Notes: generated from the sequence alone by a model not told the origin. A stretch of 64,000 bases of DNA from Candidatus Chloroploca asiatica (GCF_002532075.1 NZ_LYXE01000080.1:16576-80575); one strand, 5' to 3'; counted from the first letter of the stretch, positions 43,653 to 54,642 are shown. Made by a program: numbers and translations.

Positions 43653-43671
43653 GGGCATAAAGTATCAGACC

Positions 43672-44973
43672 ATGAACGAGATCAGGTGTACACCATTCAG
43701 AACAACGTTGATCTTCCTGTGCTTCTTGCTTGTGACGACCTCAGGCTGGGGATGCCAGTTCAGCCCTACACGCTCCGCCGAGCCAATCAAGGTTGGCATC
43801 CTCCATTCCCTGACTGGTACGATGGCCATCAGTGAACAGAGCGTGAGCCAGGCTACGCTGCTTGCCATTGAAGAACTCAATGCCCAGGGGGGCGTGCTTG
43901 GCCGCAGGATCGAGCCAGTTATCCGCGACGGTGCATCTCAGAGCGACATCTTTGCGCGTGAGGCCGAAGCATTGATTGTCAACGAGCAAGTGGCCGTGAT
44001 CTTCGGCTGCTGGACGTCGGCGTCGCGCAAAACGGTCAAGCCAATCGTTGAGCAGTATCAGCACCTGCTCTTCTATCCAGTCCAGTCCGAGGGGATCGAG
44101 GCTTCACCAAACATTATCTATACCGGGGCCGCCCCCAATCAGCAGATCTTTCCCGCCGTCAAATGGGCCATGGACAACCTCGGTCAACGCTTCTTCTTGA
44201 TCGGCTCGGACTATATTTTCCCCCACGCAGCCAATGCGATGATGAAAGACCAGATTCGCTCGCTGCGTGGCGAGATCGTCGGTGAACAGTATGTGCTGCT
44301 GGGCAGTACCGAAGTCGCCGGCGCCGTCGAGGCGCTTGTGCGGAGTCGCCCGCAGGTCATTCTGAACACCCTCAACGGCGACAGCAATGTCGCCTTTTTC
44401 CAGGCCCTCCGCGCCAAGGGCATTACACCACAAGATATTCCTACGATTTCGTTCAGCATTGCGGAAACTGAACTCGCGACGATGGGCACCGCTGCGTTCG
44501 CTGGTGACTATGCCGCATGGGGCTATTTTCAGAGCCTCGCTGGACCAATCAATGCGGCGTTTGTCCAGGCCTATCAGTCCCGCTATGGTGCCGATGCAGT
44601 GATCAGCGACCCGATGGAGGCAGCCTATCTTGGGGTCAAGCTCTGGGCCGCTGCGGTTGAGCAGGCAGGCAGCCTGGAATTCAACCAGGTGCGCAATGCC
44701 CTGGACGGTCTCTCGCTTGAGGCCCCCCAGGGTGCGATCAGCGTTGACCCAATAAGCCAGCACCTCTGGCGTACGGTGCGGATCGGGCAGATCCAGCCTG
44801 ATGGTCAGTTTGAGATCGTCTGGAGTTCGACCAAGCCTGTGCGTCCGTTGCCCTATCCAGCCTATCGCTCGGTCGAACGCTGGGAAGCTTTCCTCACCGA
44901 TCTTCATACCCGCTGGAAAGGCCATTGGCAGAATCCGGCAACCTTCCCAACCATTATCGAGGCCGAACCATGA
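43672..44973 (+). CDS. Urea/amide-type ABC substrate-binding protein
   Basis: 433 residues from the ATG at 43672. After a signal peptide (hydrophobic 12-25, possible lipid Cys at 28 in GWGC), the sequence has the UrtA/AmiC pattern: IKVGILHSLTGTMAISE, ATLLAIEELNAQGGVLGRRIEPV, VIFGCWTSASRKTVKPIVE, LLFYPVQSEGIE, YTGAAPNQQIFPAVKW. This group binds urea, short amides or branched amino acids. No permease or ATPase gene is near; instead the stop overlaps the start of a histidine kinase (ATGA), so it likely serves as that kinase's extracellular sensor. Ligand not determinable. Confidence 0.9.
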   Translation: MNEIRCTPFRTTLIFLCFLLVTTSGWGCQFSPTRSAEPIKVGILHSLTGTMAISEQSVSQATLLAIEELNAQGGVLGRRIEPVIRDGASQSDIFAREAEALIVNEQVAVIFGCWTSASRKTVKPIVEQYQHLLFYPVQSEGIEASPNIIYTGAAPNQQIFPAVKWAMDNLGQRFFLIGSDYIFPHAANAMMKDQIRSLRGEIVGEQYVLLGSTEVAGAVEALVRSRPQVILNTLNGDSNVAFFQALRAKGITPQDIPTISFSIAETELATMGTAAFAGDYAAWGYFQSLAGPINAAFVQAYQSRYGADAVISDPMEAAYLGVKLWAAAVEQAGSLEFNQVRNALDGLSLEAPQGAISVDPISQHLWRTVRIGQIQPDGQFEIVWSSTKPVRPLPYPAYRSVERWEAFLTDLHTRWKGHWQNPATFPTIIEAEP

Positions 44974-47900
44974 TCAAACTCAAATCCATTGCCACCGAAC
45001 TCGGTCTGATCTTTCTGATAATTGCCCTTGTGCCAGTCCTGATTGGTTCGGTCGTCATCAATCAAGCCTTCAGCAACGCGATGCAACAAAAAGAGCGTGA
45101 CGCCCTTGCTGAACGTGCTGATGCAGACCATATGCGCATCGAAAGCTATGTGCTGAGGATGATCCAGGATACCACGACCCTTGCGCGCTTGCCCGACCTT
45201 CCTCCGTTGTTCGCTGCCCCCCCAGGTATCATCTACCCATCTTATGAACTCATCGCCTACCTGAAAACCTTCATTGCCGAGAAGGGCTACTACGACCTGC
45301 TGCTCATTGATCAGGGCGGGACGATCCGCTATTCGCTCAAGGCCGAGGCCGATCTGGGCCAGAATATCTACGATGAAATGCTCGGGCCGACCGAATTGGC
45401 CCGTACGATTGATGCCGCCAATACCCTCTTGCAGACCGAAGTCTCTGATTTTAGTTTCTATGCGCCCAGCAATGCCCCCGCCGCGTTCCTCGCTGCCCCG
45501 ATCTTCCAGGATGGCGTCATTGTCGGCAATGTCGTCTTGCAAATCGAGCCGAAGGAACTCTATGCGATCGTCAATCGCTTCGCCGGGCTCGGGACAACGG
45601 GCGAGATCCTGATGGGGGCCTATGACCAAGCGCGTATGATCATCACGGTACCGCCCCGCCATAACCCGGACTTGCCCAATCAGGCGATCGATGAAGCAGC
45701 GTTTCTGCCCCTTCGTGAAGCCTTGCGGGGTGCGCAGGGCAGCGGTATCTATCCAGACTATCGCAACGAGGAGACGCTTGCCGTTTGGCGGTATCTTCCC
45801 TCGCTCAACTGGGGCATGGTCGTCAAAATTGATACCGCCGAACTCTATGCCCCGATTCGGCGCAACGAGATGATCGGGCACTGGATTCTGGGCGGGTCAC
45901 TTATTCTGGTCATTGGGGCAATGCTGCTCGCCAATCGACGTATTTCGCAACCAATCATTCATTTTTCCAGAGCAGTCCGTGCCCTGCGCCATGAGCCAAT
46001 GCCATCACAGGTGGAGATCAAGGCCCGCCATGAGATCAAGGCGTTAGTTGACGATTTCAACCTCTTGATTGTTGATGTCCGCTCAGAACTCGAACATCTC
46101 GTGGAAGATCGAACGCGTACCATCCAGGAGAGCATAGAACGCCTCGATCAACTGGCCCGCCAGAGTCGCACGGTCACCTGGGAAGTTGACCCAACCGGAT
46201 GCTTCCGCTTTTTCAGCCCGGTCGCCGAAGAGGTCTTTGGCTATCATCCAGATGAGATTATCGGCAAGAAGTATTTCTACGACCTGCACCCAGCCGAGGA
46301 ACGTGAGCGCTTCAAAACCGAGGTGTTCGCGGCCTTTGACCGCCGCGAGGCCTTTGTCGATCTCGTCAATGCCGTTGTTGCTAAAGATGGACACCATATC
46401 TGGGTTGCCACCAATGCCTTACCGATGCTCGACCCGGATGGTGAACTGCTTGGCTATCGTGGGACTGACACCGATATTTCGGCACGCAAAGCGCAAGAAC
46501 AACATCTCCTTGAAACAAGTCGCTTTCACGCGGCAGCGGCAAAACTCGCAACCGCCAATGCCAATCTGCGCATTGATACGATTGACGAAGGCATCAACGC
46601 CTGCCTCGCGATCCTCGGCGAATTTATGTCGGCCCAACGAGCGTATATTTTCAGTAACGATTTTACGAATAAAACCTGGTCAAATATCTATGAATGGTGT
46701 GCCGAAGGCGTTACTCCTCAGATCGCCGATCTGCAGAGTACCCCGTTTGACGTCTTTCCGGGGCTGATCGAACGGTTCCAACGTGGTGAGATGCTCGCCC
46801 TGGGAAGCCTTGATCAAATTCCACCCGAGATGCTGAGCGCCTATGAACTCCTTGCGATGCAGCAGATCAAGGCGCTGCTTATGCAGCCAATGATGGTTGA
46901 TGGTGCCTTGATCGGGTTTCTTGGGTTTGATGATACGCGCCGCGAGCGTGTCTTTACCAACACCGAGTATGCCCTGCTGGGGCTCGCCGCTGATAATTTT
47001 GCCGCCACGCTGGCCCGTCACGAACAGTTTATGCGCGAGAAGGTGGCAAACGAACAACTCAAAGATGCCATCGCCCGGGCCAATGAACTGGCCGTACGTG
47101 CCGAGGCCGCCAGTGTCGCCAAGTCTGAGTTTCTCGCCAATATGAGCCACGAGATTCGTACCCCCCTCAATGCGATCATTGGCTTCCTGGAACTGGCGCT
47201 CAAAACCGAACTTACCCCCAAACAGTCTGATTACCTCGTGAAGAGTCGTTTTGCGTCGCAGACACTGCTCAGAACAATTAACGATATTCTCGATTTTTCG
47301 AAGATCGAGGCAGGCAAGCTAGAGCTTGAACAAGCCCCGTTTGTGCTGGCCGAAACGCTCAACAATGTCTCGAATATGCTCGCCGAACGAGCCGCCCTCA
47401 AGGGCATCGAATTGTGCCTTCACCTTGACCGTACAATGCCCAGGATGTTTGTCGGCGATGCCTTCCGCCTCGAACAGGTGCTGATCAATCTGGTCGGCAA
47501 TGCGATCAAGTTTACCGAGACCGGTGAAGTCAATGTGCGTGCACACATGGTCGAACATCATGACGACCATGTTTTGCTGCGGTTCACGGTTCAGGATACC
47601 GGTATCGGGATGTCTGCCGATCAGCTTACCCGGCTCTTTGTGCCCTTTATGCAGGCCGATGGCTCAATGACCCGCCGCTTTGGTGGTACCGGGCTCGGCC
47701 TCGCGATCTCGCGCTCGCTGGTGACGATGATGGGTGGAACCATTGAGGTCACGAGCACGTCAGGCCAGGGCAGCACGTTTACTTTTACCATGGCCTGCAC
47801 GCTCGCCGATGCACAGATGCAGCCTCATCCCGGTTTTGAATTGCCCGCCACGTTGCACGGACGCAAAGCGCTGGTCGTTGACGACAATGCGCATGCCCGT

Positions 47901-49415
47901 GAACTCTTGCAAGAGATGCTCGCAATGTTTCGCTTCCGGGTAACAACGGCTGCCTCAGGCGACGAGGCCCTCGCCCAACTCGAAGCAACGCCCGCCGATG
48001 ATCCCTTTGCGCTGGTGCTGATGGACTGGCGTATGCCAGGGCTCGATGGCATTGAAGCAACAACCCAGATCCAGCGCAAACTTGCTGATCGTGCGCTACC
48101 CCTCATCATTATGGTCACTGCCTATGGCCGCGAAACAATTATGCGCCGCTCGGCAGAAGTTGGCATCGGTGCCTTCCTCACCAAACCGATCAACGAGGCC
48201 TCGCTCTACCATGCCATCCTCGAGCTCTTTGATCAGCCTGACAACCTGAACCTTCACCACGACCAAACAGCCGGGGCTACCACGATCGAAACCTATCGTA
48301 ACTACCTGATGGGCCGCCGCATCCTCCTGGCCGAAGACAGTCCCTTCAATCAACAAGTCGCGGTTGAATTACTCGCCGAAGTGGGCATCGAGGTTGCCGT
48401 GGCCCGGCATGGCCGCCAGGCAGTCGAGATGTTGCTCGGCGACGATCCAGGGCGCTACGATGCCGTCTTGATGGATGTGCAGATGCCCGTTATGGATGGC
48501 TTCGAGGCAACCCGTACGATTCGCGAAGACGCGGCGTTGCGCGATCTTCCGATTATCGCCCTGACCGCCCACGCTATCAGTGGCGACCGCGACCGCTGTC
48601 TGGCCGCTGGCATGAACGATTACATCAGCAAGCCGATTGCAAGCCAGCAACTCTTTCAAACCTTGCTCCGCTGGGTATGCCCTGATGAAGAACCGGATCC
48701 ACCACCAGCGATCATAACAGGAAAAGCGATGTTGCCCCAATCAGCACGCACGGAAGCCGACCCGCCCGAGGCAAACCAAGCCCTCCCAGAGACACTTGAA
48801 GGCCTCGCCATCAAACGTTCAATTCAGCGCCTAGGGGGCAAAACCAAACTCTATCGGCAACTCATCCAGAGCTTTCTGGTTGAGCATGGCAATGATGTCG
48901 AACGCATCAAGGAGGCCCTCACCGCCAATAAACCCGACGAGGCGCGGCGCATTGCACACACCCTGAAAGGCGTTGCCGGCACCATCGGGGCAACCGAATT
49001 GTCCACCGAGGCTGATCGAGTTGAACAGGCCCTCAAAACCACCCCCAACGAACCACTGGATCTGAAGGCTCTGCAACAGACCTGCACGCGCCTCAAAAAC
49101 CTCTTGCCAACCCTCTTCCCCCAAGAACAAGAGGAGGTGGAGACACGTGAACAACCTGTGCCGCTCCTCGATGATCAGACCCGTGCCCTTGCCCAACAAC
49201 AATTCGAACAATTAGCGGCTCTACTCAGCAGCGGCAACTTCGCCGCCCGCAAATACCTTGCTGCGCTCGGCGAGAGTATCCCTGGCCTCAGCAACCTCCC
49301 CGAATTTCAAACCCTCGCGCACCACGTCAACAACTTTGCCCTCGACGAAGCCCGCGCCGCTCTCCCCCACCTTACCGCTCGCCTCGGCCTCAGCCAAAAG
49401 GAACCTGAGCGCTAA
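44970..49415 (+). CDS. Hybrid histidine kinase, PAS-GAF-HisKA-HATPase-REC-REC-HPt
   Basis: 1,481 residues. First membrane span about 10-30, extracytoplasmic Cache-like domain about 35-300, second span about 305-325, then HAMP and a coiled region, PAS (about 395-510), GAF (about 525-690), HisKA with His727 in [10 protein letters not shown], HATPase_c (about 830-950; [10 protein letters not shown]), receiver 1 with Asp1019, receiver 2 with Asp1169 and a C-terminal HPt with His1330 ([10 protein letters not shown]). A complete phosphorelay is thus in one chain. It overlaps the binding-protein gene by 4 nt and probably passes phosphate to the REC-GGDEF protein. Start at 44970 rather than an upstream ATG inside the previous gene. 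Confidence 0.95.
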   Translation: MIKLKSIATELGLIFLIIALVPVLIGSVVINQAFSNAMQQKERDALAERADADHMRIESYVLRMIQDTTTLARLPDLPPLFAAPPGIIYPSYELIAYLKTFIAEKGYYDLLLIDQGGTIRYSLKAEADLGQNIYDEMLGPTELARTIDAANTLLQTEVSDFSFYAPSNAPAAFLAAPIFQDGVIVGNVVLQIEPKELYAIVNRFAGLGTTGEILMGAYDQARMIITVPPRHNPDLPNQAIDEAAFLPLREALRGAQGSGIYPDYRNEETLAVWRYLPSLNWGMVVKIDTAELYAPIRRNEMIGHWILGGSLILVIGAMLLANRRISQPIIHFSRAVRALRHEPMPSQVEIKARHEIKALVDDFNLLIVDVRSELEHLVEDRTRTIQESIERLDQLARQSRTVTWEVDPTGCFRFFSPVAEEVFGYHPDEIIGKKYFYDLHPAEERERFKTEVFAAFDRREAFVDLVNAVVAKDGHHIWVATNALPMLDPDGELLGYRGTDTDISARKAQEQHLLETSRFHAAAAKLATANANLRIDTIDEGINACLAILGEFMSAQRAYIFSNDFTNKTWSNIYEWCAEGVTPQIADLQSTPFDVFPGLIERFQRGEMLALGSLDQIPPEMLSAYELLAMQQIKALLMQPMMVDGALIGFLGFDDTRRERVFTNTEYALLGLAADNFAATLARHEQFMREKVANEQLKDAIARANELAVRAEAASVAKSEFLANMSHEIRTPLNAIIGFLELALKTELTPKQSDYLVKSRFASQTLLRTINDILDFSKIEAGKLELEQAPFVLAETLNNVSNMLAERAALKGIELCLHLDRTMPRMFVGDAFRLEQVLINLVGNAIKFTETGEVNVRAHMVEHHDDHVLLRFTVQDTGIGMSADQLTRLFVPFMQADGSMTRRFGGTGLGLAISRSLVTMMGGTIEVTSTSGQGSTFTFTMACTLADAQMQPHPGFELPATLHGRKALVVDDNAHARELLQEMLAMFRFRVTTAASGDEALAQLEATPADDPFALVLMDWRMPGLDGIEATTQIQRKLADRALPLIIMVTAYGRETIMRRSAEVGIGAFLTKPINEASLYHAILELFDQPDNLNLHHDQTAGATTIETYRNYLMGRRILLAEDSPFNQQVAVELLAEVGIEVAVARHGRQAVEMLLGDDPGRYDAVLMDVQMPVMDGFEATRTIREDAALRDLPIIALTAHAISGDRDRCLAAGMNDYISKPIASQQLFQTLLRWVCPDEEPDPPPAIITGKAMLPQSARTEADPPEANQALPETLEGLAIKRSIQRLGGKTKLYRQLIQSFLVEHGNDVERIKEALTANKPDEARRIAHTLKGVAGTIGATELSTEADRVEQALKTTPNEPLDLKALQQTCTRLKNLLPTLFPQEQEEVETREQPVPLLDDQTRALAQQQFEQLAALLSSGNFAARKYLAALGESIPGLSNLPEFQTLAHHVNNFALDEARAALPHLTARLGLSQKEPER

Positions 49416-49418
49416 GAT

Positions 49419-49465
49419 GGTTGGGGCGAAAGATGCCAGCTTGGCTGGCATCTTTCGCCCCAACC
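49419..49465 (+). terminator. 22-bp perfect hairpin after the kinase
   Basis: GGTTGGGGCGAAAGATGCCAGC (49419-49440; key arms GGTTGGGGCG and CGCCCCAACC), loop TTG. It begins 3 nt after the stop. Confidence 0.8.
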
Positions 49466-49568
49466 ACCATGCGCGGCGCGCATGGTACAATAACGCTAAC
49501 CCCTGAAGCCTCGGTGCAACCATGGGCCTCGGTGCCCAACGTGTACCTCACATCATGGAGGAGCGCTT

Positions 49569-51335
49569 GTGTATGTTCCGGCCTCGCCGTATCTGCTTGC
49601 CCTGGAAAACCGCATTCGGCTTCAAAAGATCCCTTTTAGCGATCGAGGCTCACGGTTACTGATCTATCAAGAACGCCGCGTTGCCGATACGCTCTATCTG
49701 AAACTGGCCGAACGCCTGACCGCCCTGACCCCCGGCCTCTCTTCGTATCGCGCGCGACCGCCTTTTATCTCCAATCTGCGCTTGGTTGATGCCGAGGGAC
49801 GCACGGTGCGCTTCGAGGTGACAACCTATCCCCACGCGCTTGTCTTTCAGACCCCGATCGGTGAGTTCCGGCTTGTGTTTCAAGATCATCAGACGGTGAG
49901 CTTTGGGCTCCCCAATGGAATCGCTAGTGGGATTCGCTTTACTGTCTCACCCGATCTCGCTCGGCCAGATGCCTACGGCGGTGAGTTCAAAACGGTACGC
50001 AACTGCGCCTATTCAACCAATGGCGAATTGGTGCTCAATCAGGTGGAACATAATGGGAGTGGCTACGATGTTATTTTAACGGCTCGGGGCGACGCCGATA
50101 CGGCCATTACGCTGCATATTCAACCCGGGATGGAACTCGACCGTACCGTTGTCCCGTTTCGTACGGCGCTCGCCGCCGCTGAGTCCCGCTGGCACCGCTG
50201 GTTTGATGCCGTGCCCTCGGTTGATGAACCTTATCGTTCACAGTACTACTATGCATGGTGGGTGCTCGGGAACAATATCCTCGCGCCGTATGGCTATTTT
50301 CGCCGTGAGAGTGTCGCCCCCAGCAAGGCTCACTATGTCGGTGCATGGCAGTGGGATAACTATTTTCACGCCCTGGCCTTTCGCTATACCGATCCCCGCC
50401 TCGCGAGCGATCAGATTCAGTTTATGCTCGACCATCAGTTGCCCGATGGTATGATCCCCGATGCAGTCTACGATGAGGGGACGATCACGCAACTCGAGGT
50501 GCCCGTCGCCGCAGCGGTGACCAAACCCCCTATTGCCGCCTGGGTCGCCATGCTGGTCTATGCCCAGACCGGCGATATGGCGATGCTCCGCGAGATCTAT
50601 GATCCGCTGGTGCGCTGGAATTCATGGTGGTTTGGCCTCAATGACGATGATGCCGATGGCATTGTGCAGTATTCCCATCCCTTCTCTTCTGGCCTCGATG
50701 ATAGTCCGCTCTGGGATTATGGTATGCCCGTTGAAGCTGTCGATCTGAATACATATCTTTGTTTACAGATGGAAGCTTTAGGAAAAATGGCTCGCCTGCT
50801 CGGGCGCAACCGTGAGGCCGAGCTGTGGAAACATCGTTCCGCCGCCCTGGCCCATCGGATGATCGAGCATTTTTATGATGCCCAACGCGGGCTCTTCTGG
50901 TCACACCATCACCATCAGCCTATCCAGGTGATGACCCCTTTTAGCCTCTATCCCCTCTGGACAGGGCAGATGAGTCCGGCGATCAATGAGCGGTTGGTCG
51001 CTCATCTCCGCGATGTGGGAACTTTCTGGACACCGCATCCATTGCCGACGGTGGCAATCAGCGATCCTCACTTCAACCCCAACCAGATGTGGCGTGGCCC
51101 CGTCTGGATCAATATCAACTACATCTTTGTCGAGGCCCTGCAACGTACCGGCTACCGCGATCTGGCCCAGACGCTCGCTGAACGCACGCTGCGGCTGGTG
51201 ATGGGGCAAAGCGATATTTATGAGTATTACCATCCACTGACTGGTGAACCGCCGCCCAAAGCGGCTCCGATGTTTGGCTGGTCCGCATCATGTTATATTG
51301 ATCTGGCGATCCGTATGAGTCGAGGGGAAATCTAG
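49569..51335 (+). CDS. GH63-type glycosidase (glucosylglycerate hydrolase-like)
   Basis: 588 residues. An N-terminal beta-rich region (1-200) precedes an (alpha/alpha)6 barrel. GH63/MgH marks: AWQWDNYFHALAFRY, DHQLPDGMIPDAVYDEG, GLDDSPLWD, EAVDLNTYLCLQME, and MWRGPVWININYIFVEAL near the C-terminus; the Asp in DDSPLWD and the Glu/Asp in the barrel are the likely catalytic acids. Family members hydrolyse mannosylglycerate or glucosylglycerate. Its place before GpgS and a GH13 phosphorylase favours glucosylglycerate. No signal peptide: cytoplasmic. GGAGG 9 nt before the start. The TAG overlaps the next GTG. Confidence 0.82.
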   Translation: MYVPASPYLLALENRIRLQKIPFSDRGSRLLIYQERRVADTLYLKLAERLTALTPGLSSYRARPPFISNLRLVDAEGRTVRFEVTTYPHALVFQTPIGEFRLVFQDHQTVSFGLPNGIASGIRFTVSPDLARPDAYGGEFKTVRNCAYSTNGELVLNQVEHNGSGYDVILTARGDADTAITLHIQPGMELDRTVVPFRTALAAAESRWHRWFDAVPSVDEPYRSQYYYAWWVLGNNILAPYGYFRRESVAPSKAHYVGAWQWDNYFHALAFRYTDPRLASDQIQFMLDHQLPDGMIPDAVYDEGTITQLEVPVAAAVTKPPIAAWVAMLVYAQTGDMAMLREIYDPLVRWNSWWFGLNDDDADGIVQYSHPFSSGLDDSPLWDYGMPVEAVDLNTYLCLQMEALGKMARLLGRNREAELWKHRSAALAHRMIEHFYDAQRGLFWSHHHHQPIQVMTPFSLYPLWTGQMSPAINERLVAHLRDVGTFWTPHPLPTVAISDPHFNPNQMWRGPVWININYIFVEALQRTGYRDLAQTLAERTLRLVMGQSDIYEYYHPLTGEPPPKAAPMFGWSASCYIDLAIRMSRGEI

Positions 51336-52570
51336 TGGAGACGGTGGCTATCTTGCACTACGCTGGTCCGCCTTATGTTGGTGGGGTCGAAATAACCATG
51401 GCCGCCCATGCACGGGTGCTAGCCGCCAACGGATATGCCGTGCGCATGCTTACAGGCAAAGGTGATGCGACTGGTTCCAGCCTTACCCAGGTGACCATCC
51501 CTGAGCTTGCCTCACGTGGGGCGTTGCTTGAAACAATTGCCCGTGAGTTGGCGCAAGGCCAGGTCAGCGCGACCTTTGAGGCCCTGGTTGATCAGTTGAG
51601 TACCCGCCTCGCCGAAGCCCTCCTCGGTGTCAAGGCCCTGATTGTCCATAATGTGCTCAGTCTGCACAAAAATCTCGCTTTTACCGCTGCGCTGCACCGT
51701 CTGCACCACAGCGGTCTCCTGCCCCCCATGCTCGCCTGGTGTCACGATTTTGCCTGGCTCGATCCCCTCTATATGTCCGACCTTCACCCTGGCTATCCAT
51801 GGGATCTCTTGCGTCAGCCATGGCCGGGGGTGCGTTATGTTGTGGTCTCGGAAGATCGACGGGGGATGCTGGCAGGTCTGCTTGGCCTTGATCCCGCCGA
51901 AGTGACGGTCGTCACCCCCGGGGTCGACCTGGCAGCGATGCTTCATCTCGGGCCAACGACGATGGATCTGGTCGACCGCCTCGGCCTCCTCAACGCCAAT
52001 CCGCTTTTGCTCTTGCCTGCACGGATCACCAGGCGCAAAAATATTGAACTGGCGATCACGCTTACCGGAAGTTTGCAAGCCTATGGGTATGCGCCACACC
52101 TGGTCATCACCGGGCCACCAGGGCCACATAACCCGGCTAATGCCGCCTACCTCGCTGAATTATTCGCCGTCCGCGAAGCCTCTGGGGCCAACGTTGCCTT
52201 TCTCTATGAAGCCTATACCGATGCGGCAGGGCAGCCGCTGCCCGTTTCCGACGCGATGGTCGCGGATCTCTTTCGTCTGGCCGACGGGCTCCTCTTTCCG
52301 AGTCGCTACGAGGGTTTCGGCATCCCCATACTCGAAGCTGGTCTGGTCAATCTGCCCATCTTCTGTAGCGATATTCCGCCCCTGCGGGCGACCGCTGGCA
52401 ATGCCGCCACCTATTTCCAGCTTGATGAACCACCAGACCAGATCGCCAGGCGTATGGCGTCCGTGTTTGCCGCCGATCCACGCACCGCCCTCAAACAGCG
52501 TGTGCGGACACACTATACCTGGGAGGCAATCTTTCACCGTGAGATTGCGCCCTTGCTTGCTGATGGGTAA
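51335..52570 (+). CDS. GT4-type glycosyltransferase
   Basis: 411 residues from a GTG that overlaps the stop before it. GT-B fold: glycine-rich start HYAGPPYVGGVEITMAAHARVLA, linker domain with VVSEDRR, then LLLPARITRRKNIELAI and the donor-site motif FPSRYEGFGIPILEAGL (E-x7-E). It transfers a sugar from an NDP-sugar with retention. Petrotoga-type clusters include a glycosyltransferase that adds mannose to glucosylglycerate; the same role is possible here but not shown. It differs from GpgS, which belongs to another fold. Confidence 0.85.
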   Translation: METVAILHYAGPPYVGGVEITMAAHARVLAANGYAVRMLTGKGDATGSSLTQVTIPELASRGALLETIARELAQGQVSATFEALVDQLSTRLAEALLGVKALIVHNVLSLHKNLAFTAALHRLHHSGLLPPMLAWCHDFAWLDPLYMSDLHPGYPWDLLRQPWPGVRYVVVSEDRRGMLAGLLGLDPAEVTVVTPGVDLAAMLHLGPTTMDLVDRLGLLNANPLLLLPARITRRKNIELAITLTGSLQAYGYAPHLVITGPPGPHNPANAAYLAELFAVREASGANVAFLYEAYTDAAGQPLPVSDAMVADLFRLADGLLFPSRYEGFGIPILEAGLVNLPIFCSDIPPLRATAGNAATYFQLDEPPDQIARRMASVFAADPRTALKQRVRTHYTWEAIFHREIAPLLADG

Positions 52571-52611
52571 GCCCGTCACTAGGCAACTGTGGTCACAACC
52601 CTAACTAGTTT

Positions 52612-52738
52612 GTAACGTACGTTTTCTGGGATTGTGTCACCCTGAGCGCAGCCAAGGGTCTCAGGCATTCAGACGGCAGAGATGCTTCGCTGCGCTCAGC
52701 CTGACAAGGGTGCAAGCATATCAAGCAACGTACGTTAC
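52612..52738. mobile_element. 127-bp MITE-like palindromic element
   Basis: Ends GTAACGTACGTT and AACGTACGTTAC are perfect inverted repeats. The interior has CCCTGAGCGCAGC facing GCTGCGCTCAGCCTG. No coding capacity. The CACCCTGAGCGCAGC...AGCCTGACA core resembles extragenic palindromes seen in many genomes. Confidence 0.6.
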
Positions 52739-52766
52739 AGACTACTAACTACGGCGAGAGGAAATT

Positions 52767-54635
52767 ATGACTCAGATACACAATGGGAATGGTGATTTTG
52801 TGGTGCTCATGCCAGCCCGTGACCCTGATAAGGTTCAGGTGCTGTTGCCAACCGCTGCGGCCCTCGCCCATCATCACAATGGGCGTGTGATTATCCTCGG
52901 CATTGCCCAGGTTCCCGAAGGTCAACCGTTGAGCGATGGGATGCTCGAAACCCGTCGCATCCGCGCTGGCTATGATACCCTCCGTGACTTGAATGCCTCG
53001 GGGGTTCCGGTCAGTACGATGATTATGGTGGCCCACGATCTGACCGAGGGCATTCGTACTGCCGCCAAAGAACAGGCCGCTGGAATGATTTTGCTCGGCT
53101 GGCAGGCCGATCAGTCTTCGTCGGAACGTCTCTTTGGACCACCAATTGATACGCTGTTGCGTGAACCGCCCTGCGATGTGGTGGTGATCCGTCTGCAAGA
53201 TGGCGAGCGCTGGCGTCGCGTGCTCTTGCCGGTACGCGGTGGCCCCCATACGCCGCTGGCCTGCGAGGTCGCGCTGGCCCTGGCTGAACAGCACGAGGCC
53301 GCGATCAGTGTGCTCTATGCCGCAAATCCGCGTATGCCCGATAATGTCGCTGTGCGCGAGAGCCTCCAGGCCCTCCGTACGATGCCGCGGGTCACGCGCT
53401 GGCTCGAACGCACGATTCCCGCCGAACAGGCGATCCTTTCTGAGGCCCCTGACCATCAGGCGATTGTGCTCGGGGTTACAGGACGTCAGGGCGATCCCGA
53501 AGCCCCGCTTGGCCCCCTTGCCGACCGGATTTTGCGCCACGCTGATAGCACCGTCGTCCTCGTTCGCCACCGGATGGCCCAGGCCGAAGAACGCGCCCAG
53601 CAGATCTGGCAGCAGCATCGCGATCTCTCGGCAACCGTCGATCGCTGGTTCGCCGAAAACACTTTTAGCTCCTCTGAGTTTGAAGATCTGCAACGCTTGC
53701 TCGCGCTCAAGCAACAGCAGGGGGTGACGATTAGTCTGGCCCTGCCAACGCTCAATGAAGAAGAGACGATCGGGCCAATTATCGAGCAGTTGCAAGCTCA
53801 ACTCGTCACCAATACCCCCATCCTTGACGAACTGGTCTTGATTGATAGTGGCTCTGATGATCGTACCCGCGAGATCGCCGCTAGCCTCGGCGTTCCTGTC
53901 TATGTCCATCAAGAGATTTTGCCCCAGTATGGGTCTTTTGTCGGCAAGGGCGAGGCGCTCTGGAAGAGTCTCTATGTACTCAATGGTGATCTGATTGCCT
54001 GGTGCGATACCGATATCAAGAATTTCCATCCCCGGTTTGTCTTCGGCGTGCTTGGCCCTCTGCTCCGCGATCGCCGCCTCGTCTATAGCAAGGGCTTTTA
54101 TCGCCGCCCGCTCCAGTTTGGCGATCAGTTGACCGCCAGCGGCGGTGGACGCGTGACTGAGTTGACTGCACGCCCACTCCTCAATCTCTTCTACCCCGAG
54201 CTCTCGGGCATGCTGCAACCTCTGTCGGGTGAGTATGCCGGACGGCGCACCGCCCTCGAGCAGATTCCCTTCTTTACCGGCTATGGCGTTGAAACCGGGA
54301 TGCTGATCGATCTCCTCGAACAGTATGGCCTCGGTGCGCTGGCCCAGGTTGACCTGCTCGAACGGGTGCATCGCAATCAAACACTGGTCTCGCTCTCGAA
54401 GATGGCCTTTGCAATCACCCAGGTGGTCATTCAACGCATGGAACAGCGCCAGCGTGTCAGCCTGCTTGAGCCAGTCAATCAAACCATGAAGCTGATTACC
54501 CAGCGCGACGACGGCGGCTTCCACCTCGAACTCCGCGAAATTCGTGACCACGAGCGCCCAGCTATGGTGGACATCCCAGAGTATCGCCGTCTACGCGGGA
54601 TCGAAAGTGAAGCTGAACCGCGTCAGGAAGGGTAA
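52767..54635 (+). CDS. gpgS: UspA-GpgS fusion, glucosyl-3-phosphoglycerate synthase
   Basis: 622 residues. About 1-150 and 150-290 are two universal-stress-protein-like domains (GDFVVLMPARDPDKV, ILLGWQADQSSS; VLLPVRGGPHTPLA, AIVLGVTGRQG). From about 320 the GpgS domain begins: VTISLALPTLNEEETIG, LVLIDSGSDDRT, GKGEALWKSLY, metal-binding WCDTDIKNFHPRF (Asp414, Asp416), SGEYAGRRTALEQIPFFTGYGVE. GpgS uses NDP-glucose and 3-phosphoglycerate to make glucosyl-3-phosphoglycerate. Characterised GpgS proteins are single-domain (~320 residues), so the stress-domain fusion is unusual. GAGAGGAAA precedes the ATG. A dedicated phosphatase is not in the window. Confidence 0.9.
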   Translation: MTQIHNGNGDFVVLMPARDPDKVQVLLPTAAALAHHHNGRVIILGIAQVPEGQPLSDGMLETRRIRAGYDTLRDLNASGVPVSTMIMVAHDLTEGIRTAAKEQAAGMILLGWQADQSSSERLFGPPIDTLLREPPCDVVVIRLQDGERWRRVLLPVRGGPHTPLACEVALALAEQHEAAISVLYAANPRMPDNVAVRESLQALRTMPRVTRWLERTIPAEQAILSEAPDHQAIVLGVTGRQGDPEAPLGPLADRILRHADSTVVLVRHRMAQAEERAQQIWQQHRDLSATVDRWFAENTFSSSEFEDLQRLLALKQQQGVTISLALPTLNEEETIGPIIEQLQAQLVTNTPILDELVLIDSGSDDRTREIAASLGVPVYVHQEILPQYGSFVGKGEALWKSLYVLNGDLIAWCDTDIKNFHPRFVFGVLGPLLRDRRLVYSKGFYRRPLQFGDQLTASGGGRVTELTARPLLNLFYPELSGMLQPLSGEYAGRRTALEQIPFFTGYGVETGMLIDLLEQYGLGALAQVDLLERVHRNQTLVSLSKMAFAITQVVIQRMEQRQRVSLLEPVNQTMKLITQRDDGGFHLELREIRDHERPAMVDIPEYRRLRGIESEAEPRQEG

Positions 54636-54642
54636 AGCAACG

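Noticed and set aside
43519..43671. Longer N-terminus for the amide-binding protein
   Set aside because: These codons lie inside the GGDEF gene in another frame; the signal peptide begins at the ATG 43672.
52749..54551. 600-codon open frame on the strand opposite gpgS
   Set aside because: It mirrors the codon pattern of gpgS, has no family motifs and no ribosome binding site; such antisense frames are common in high-GC genes.
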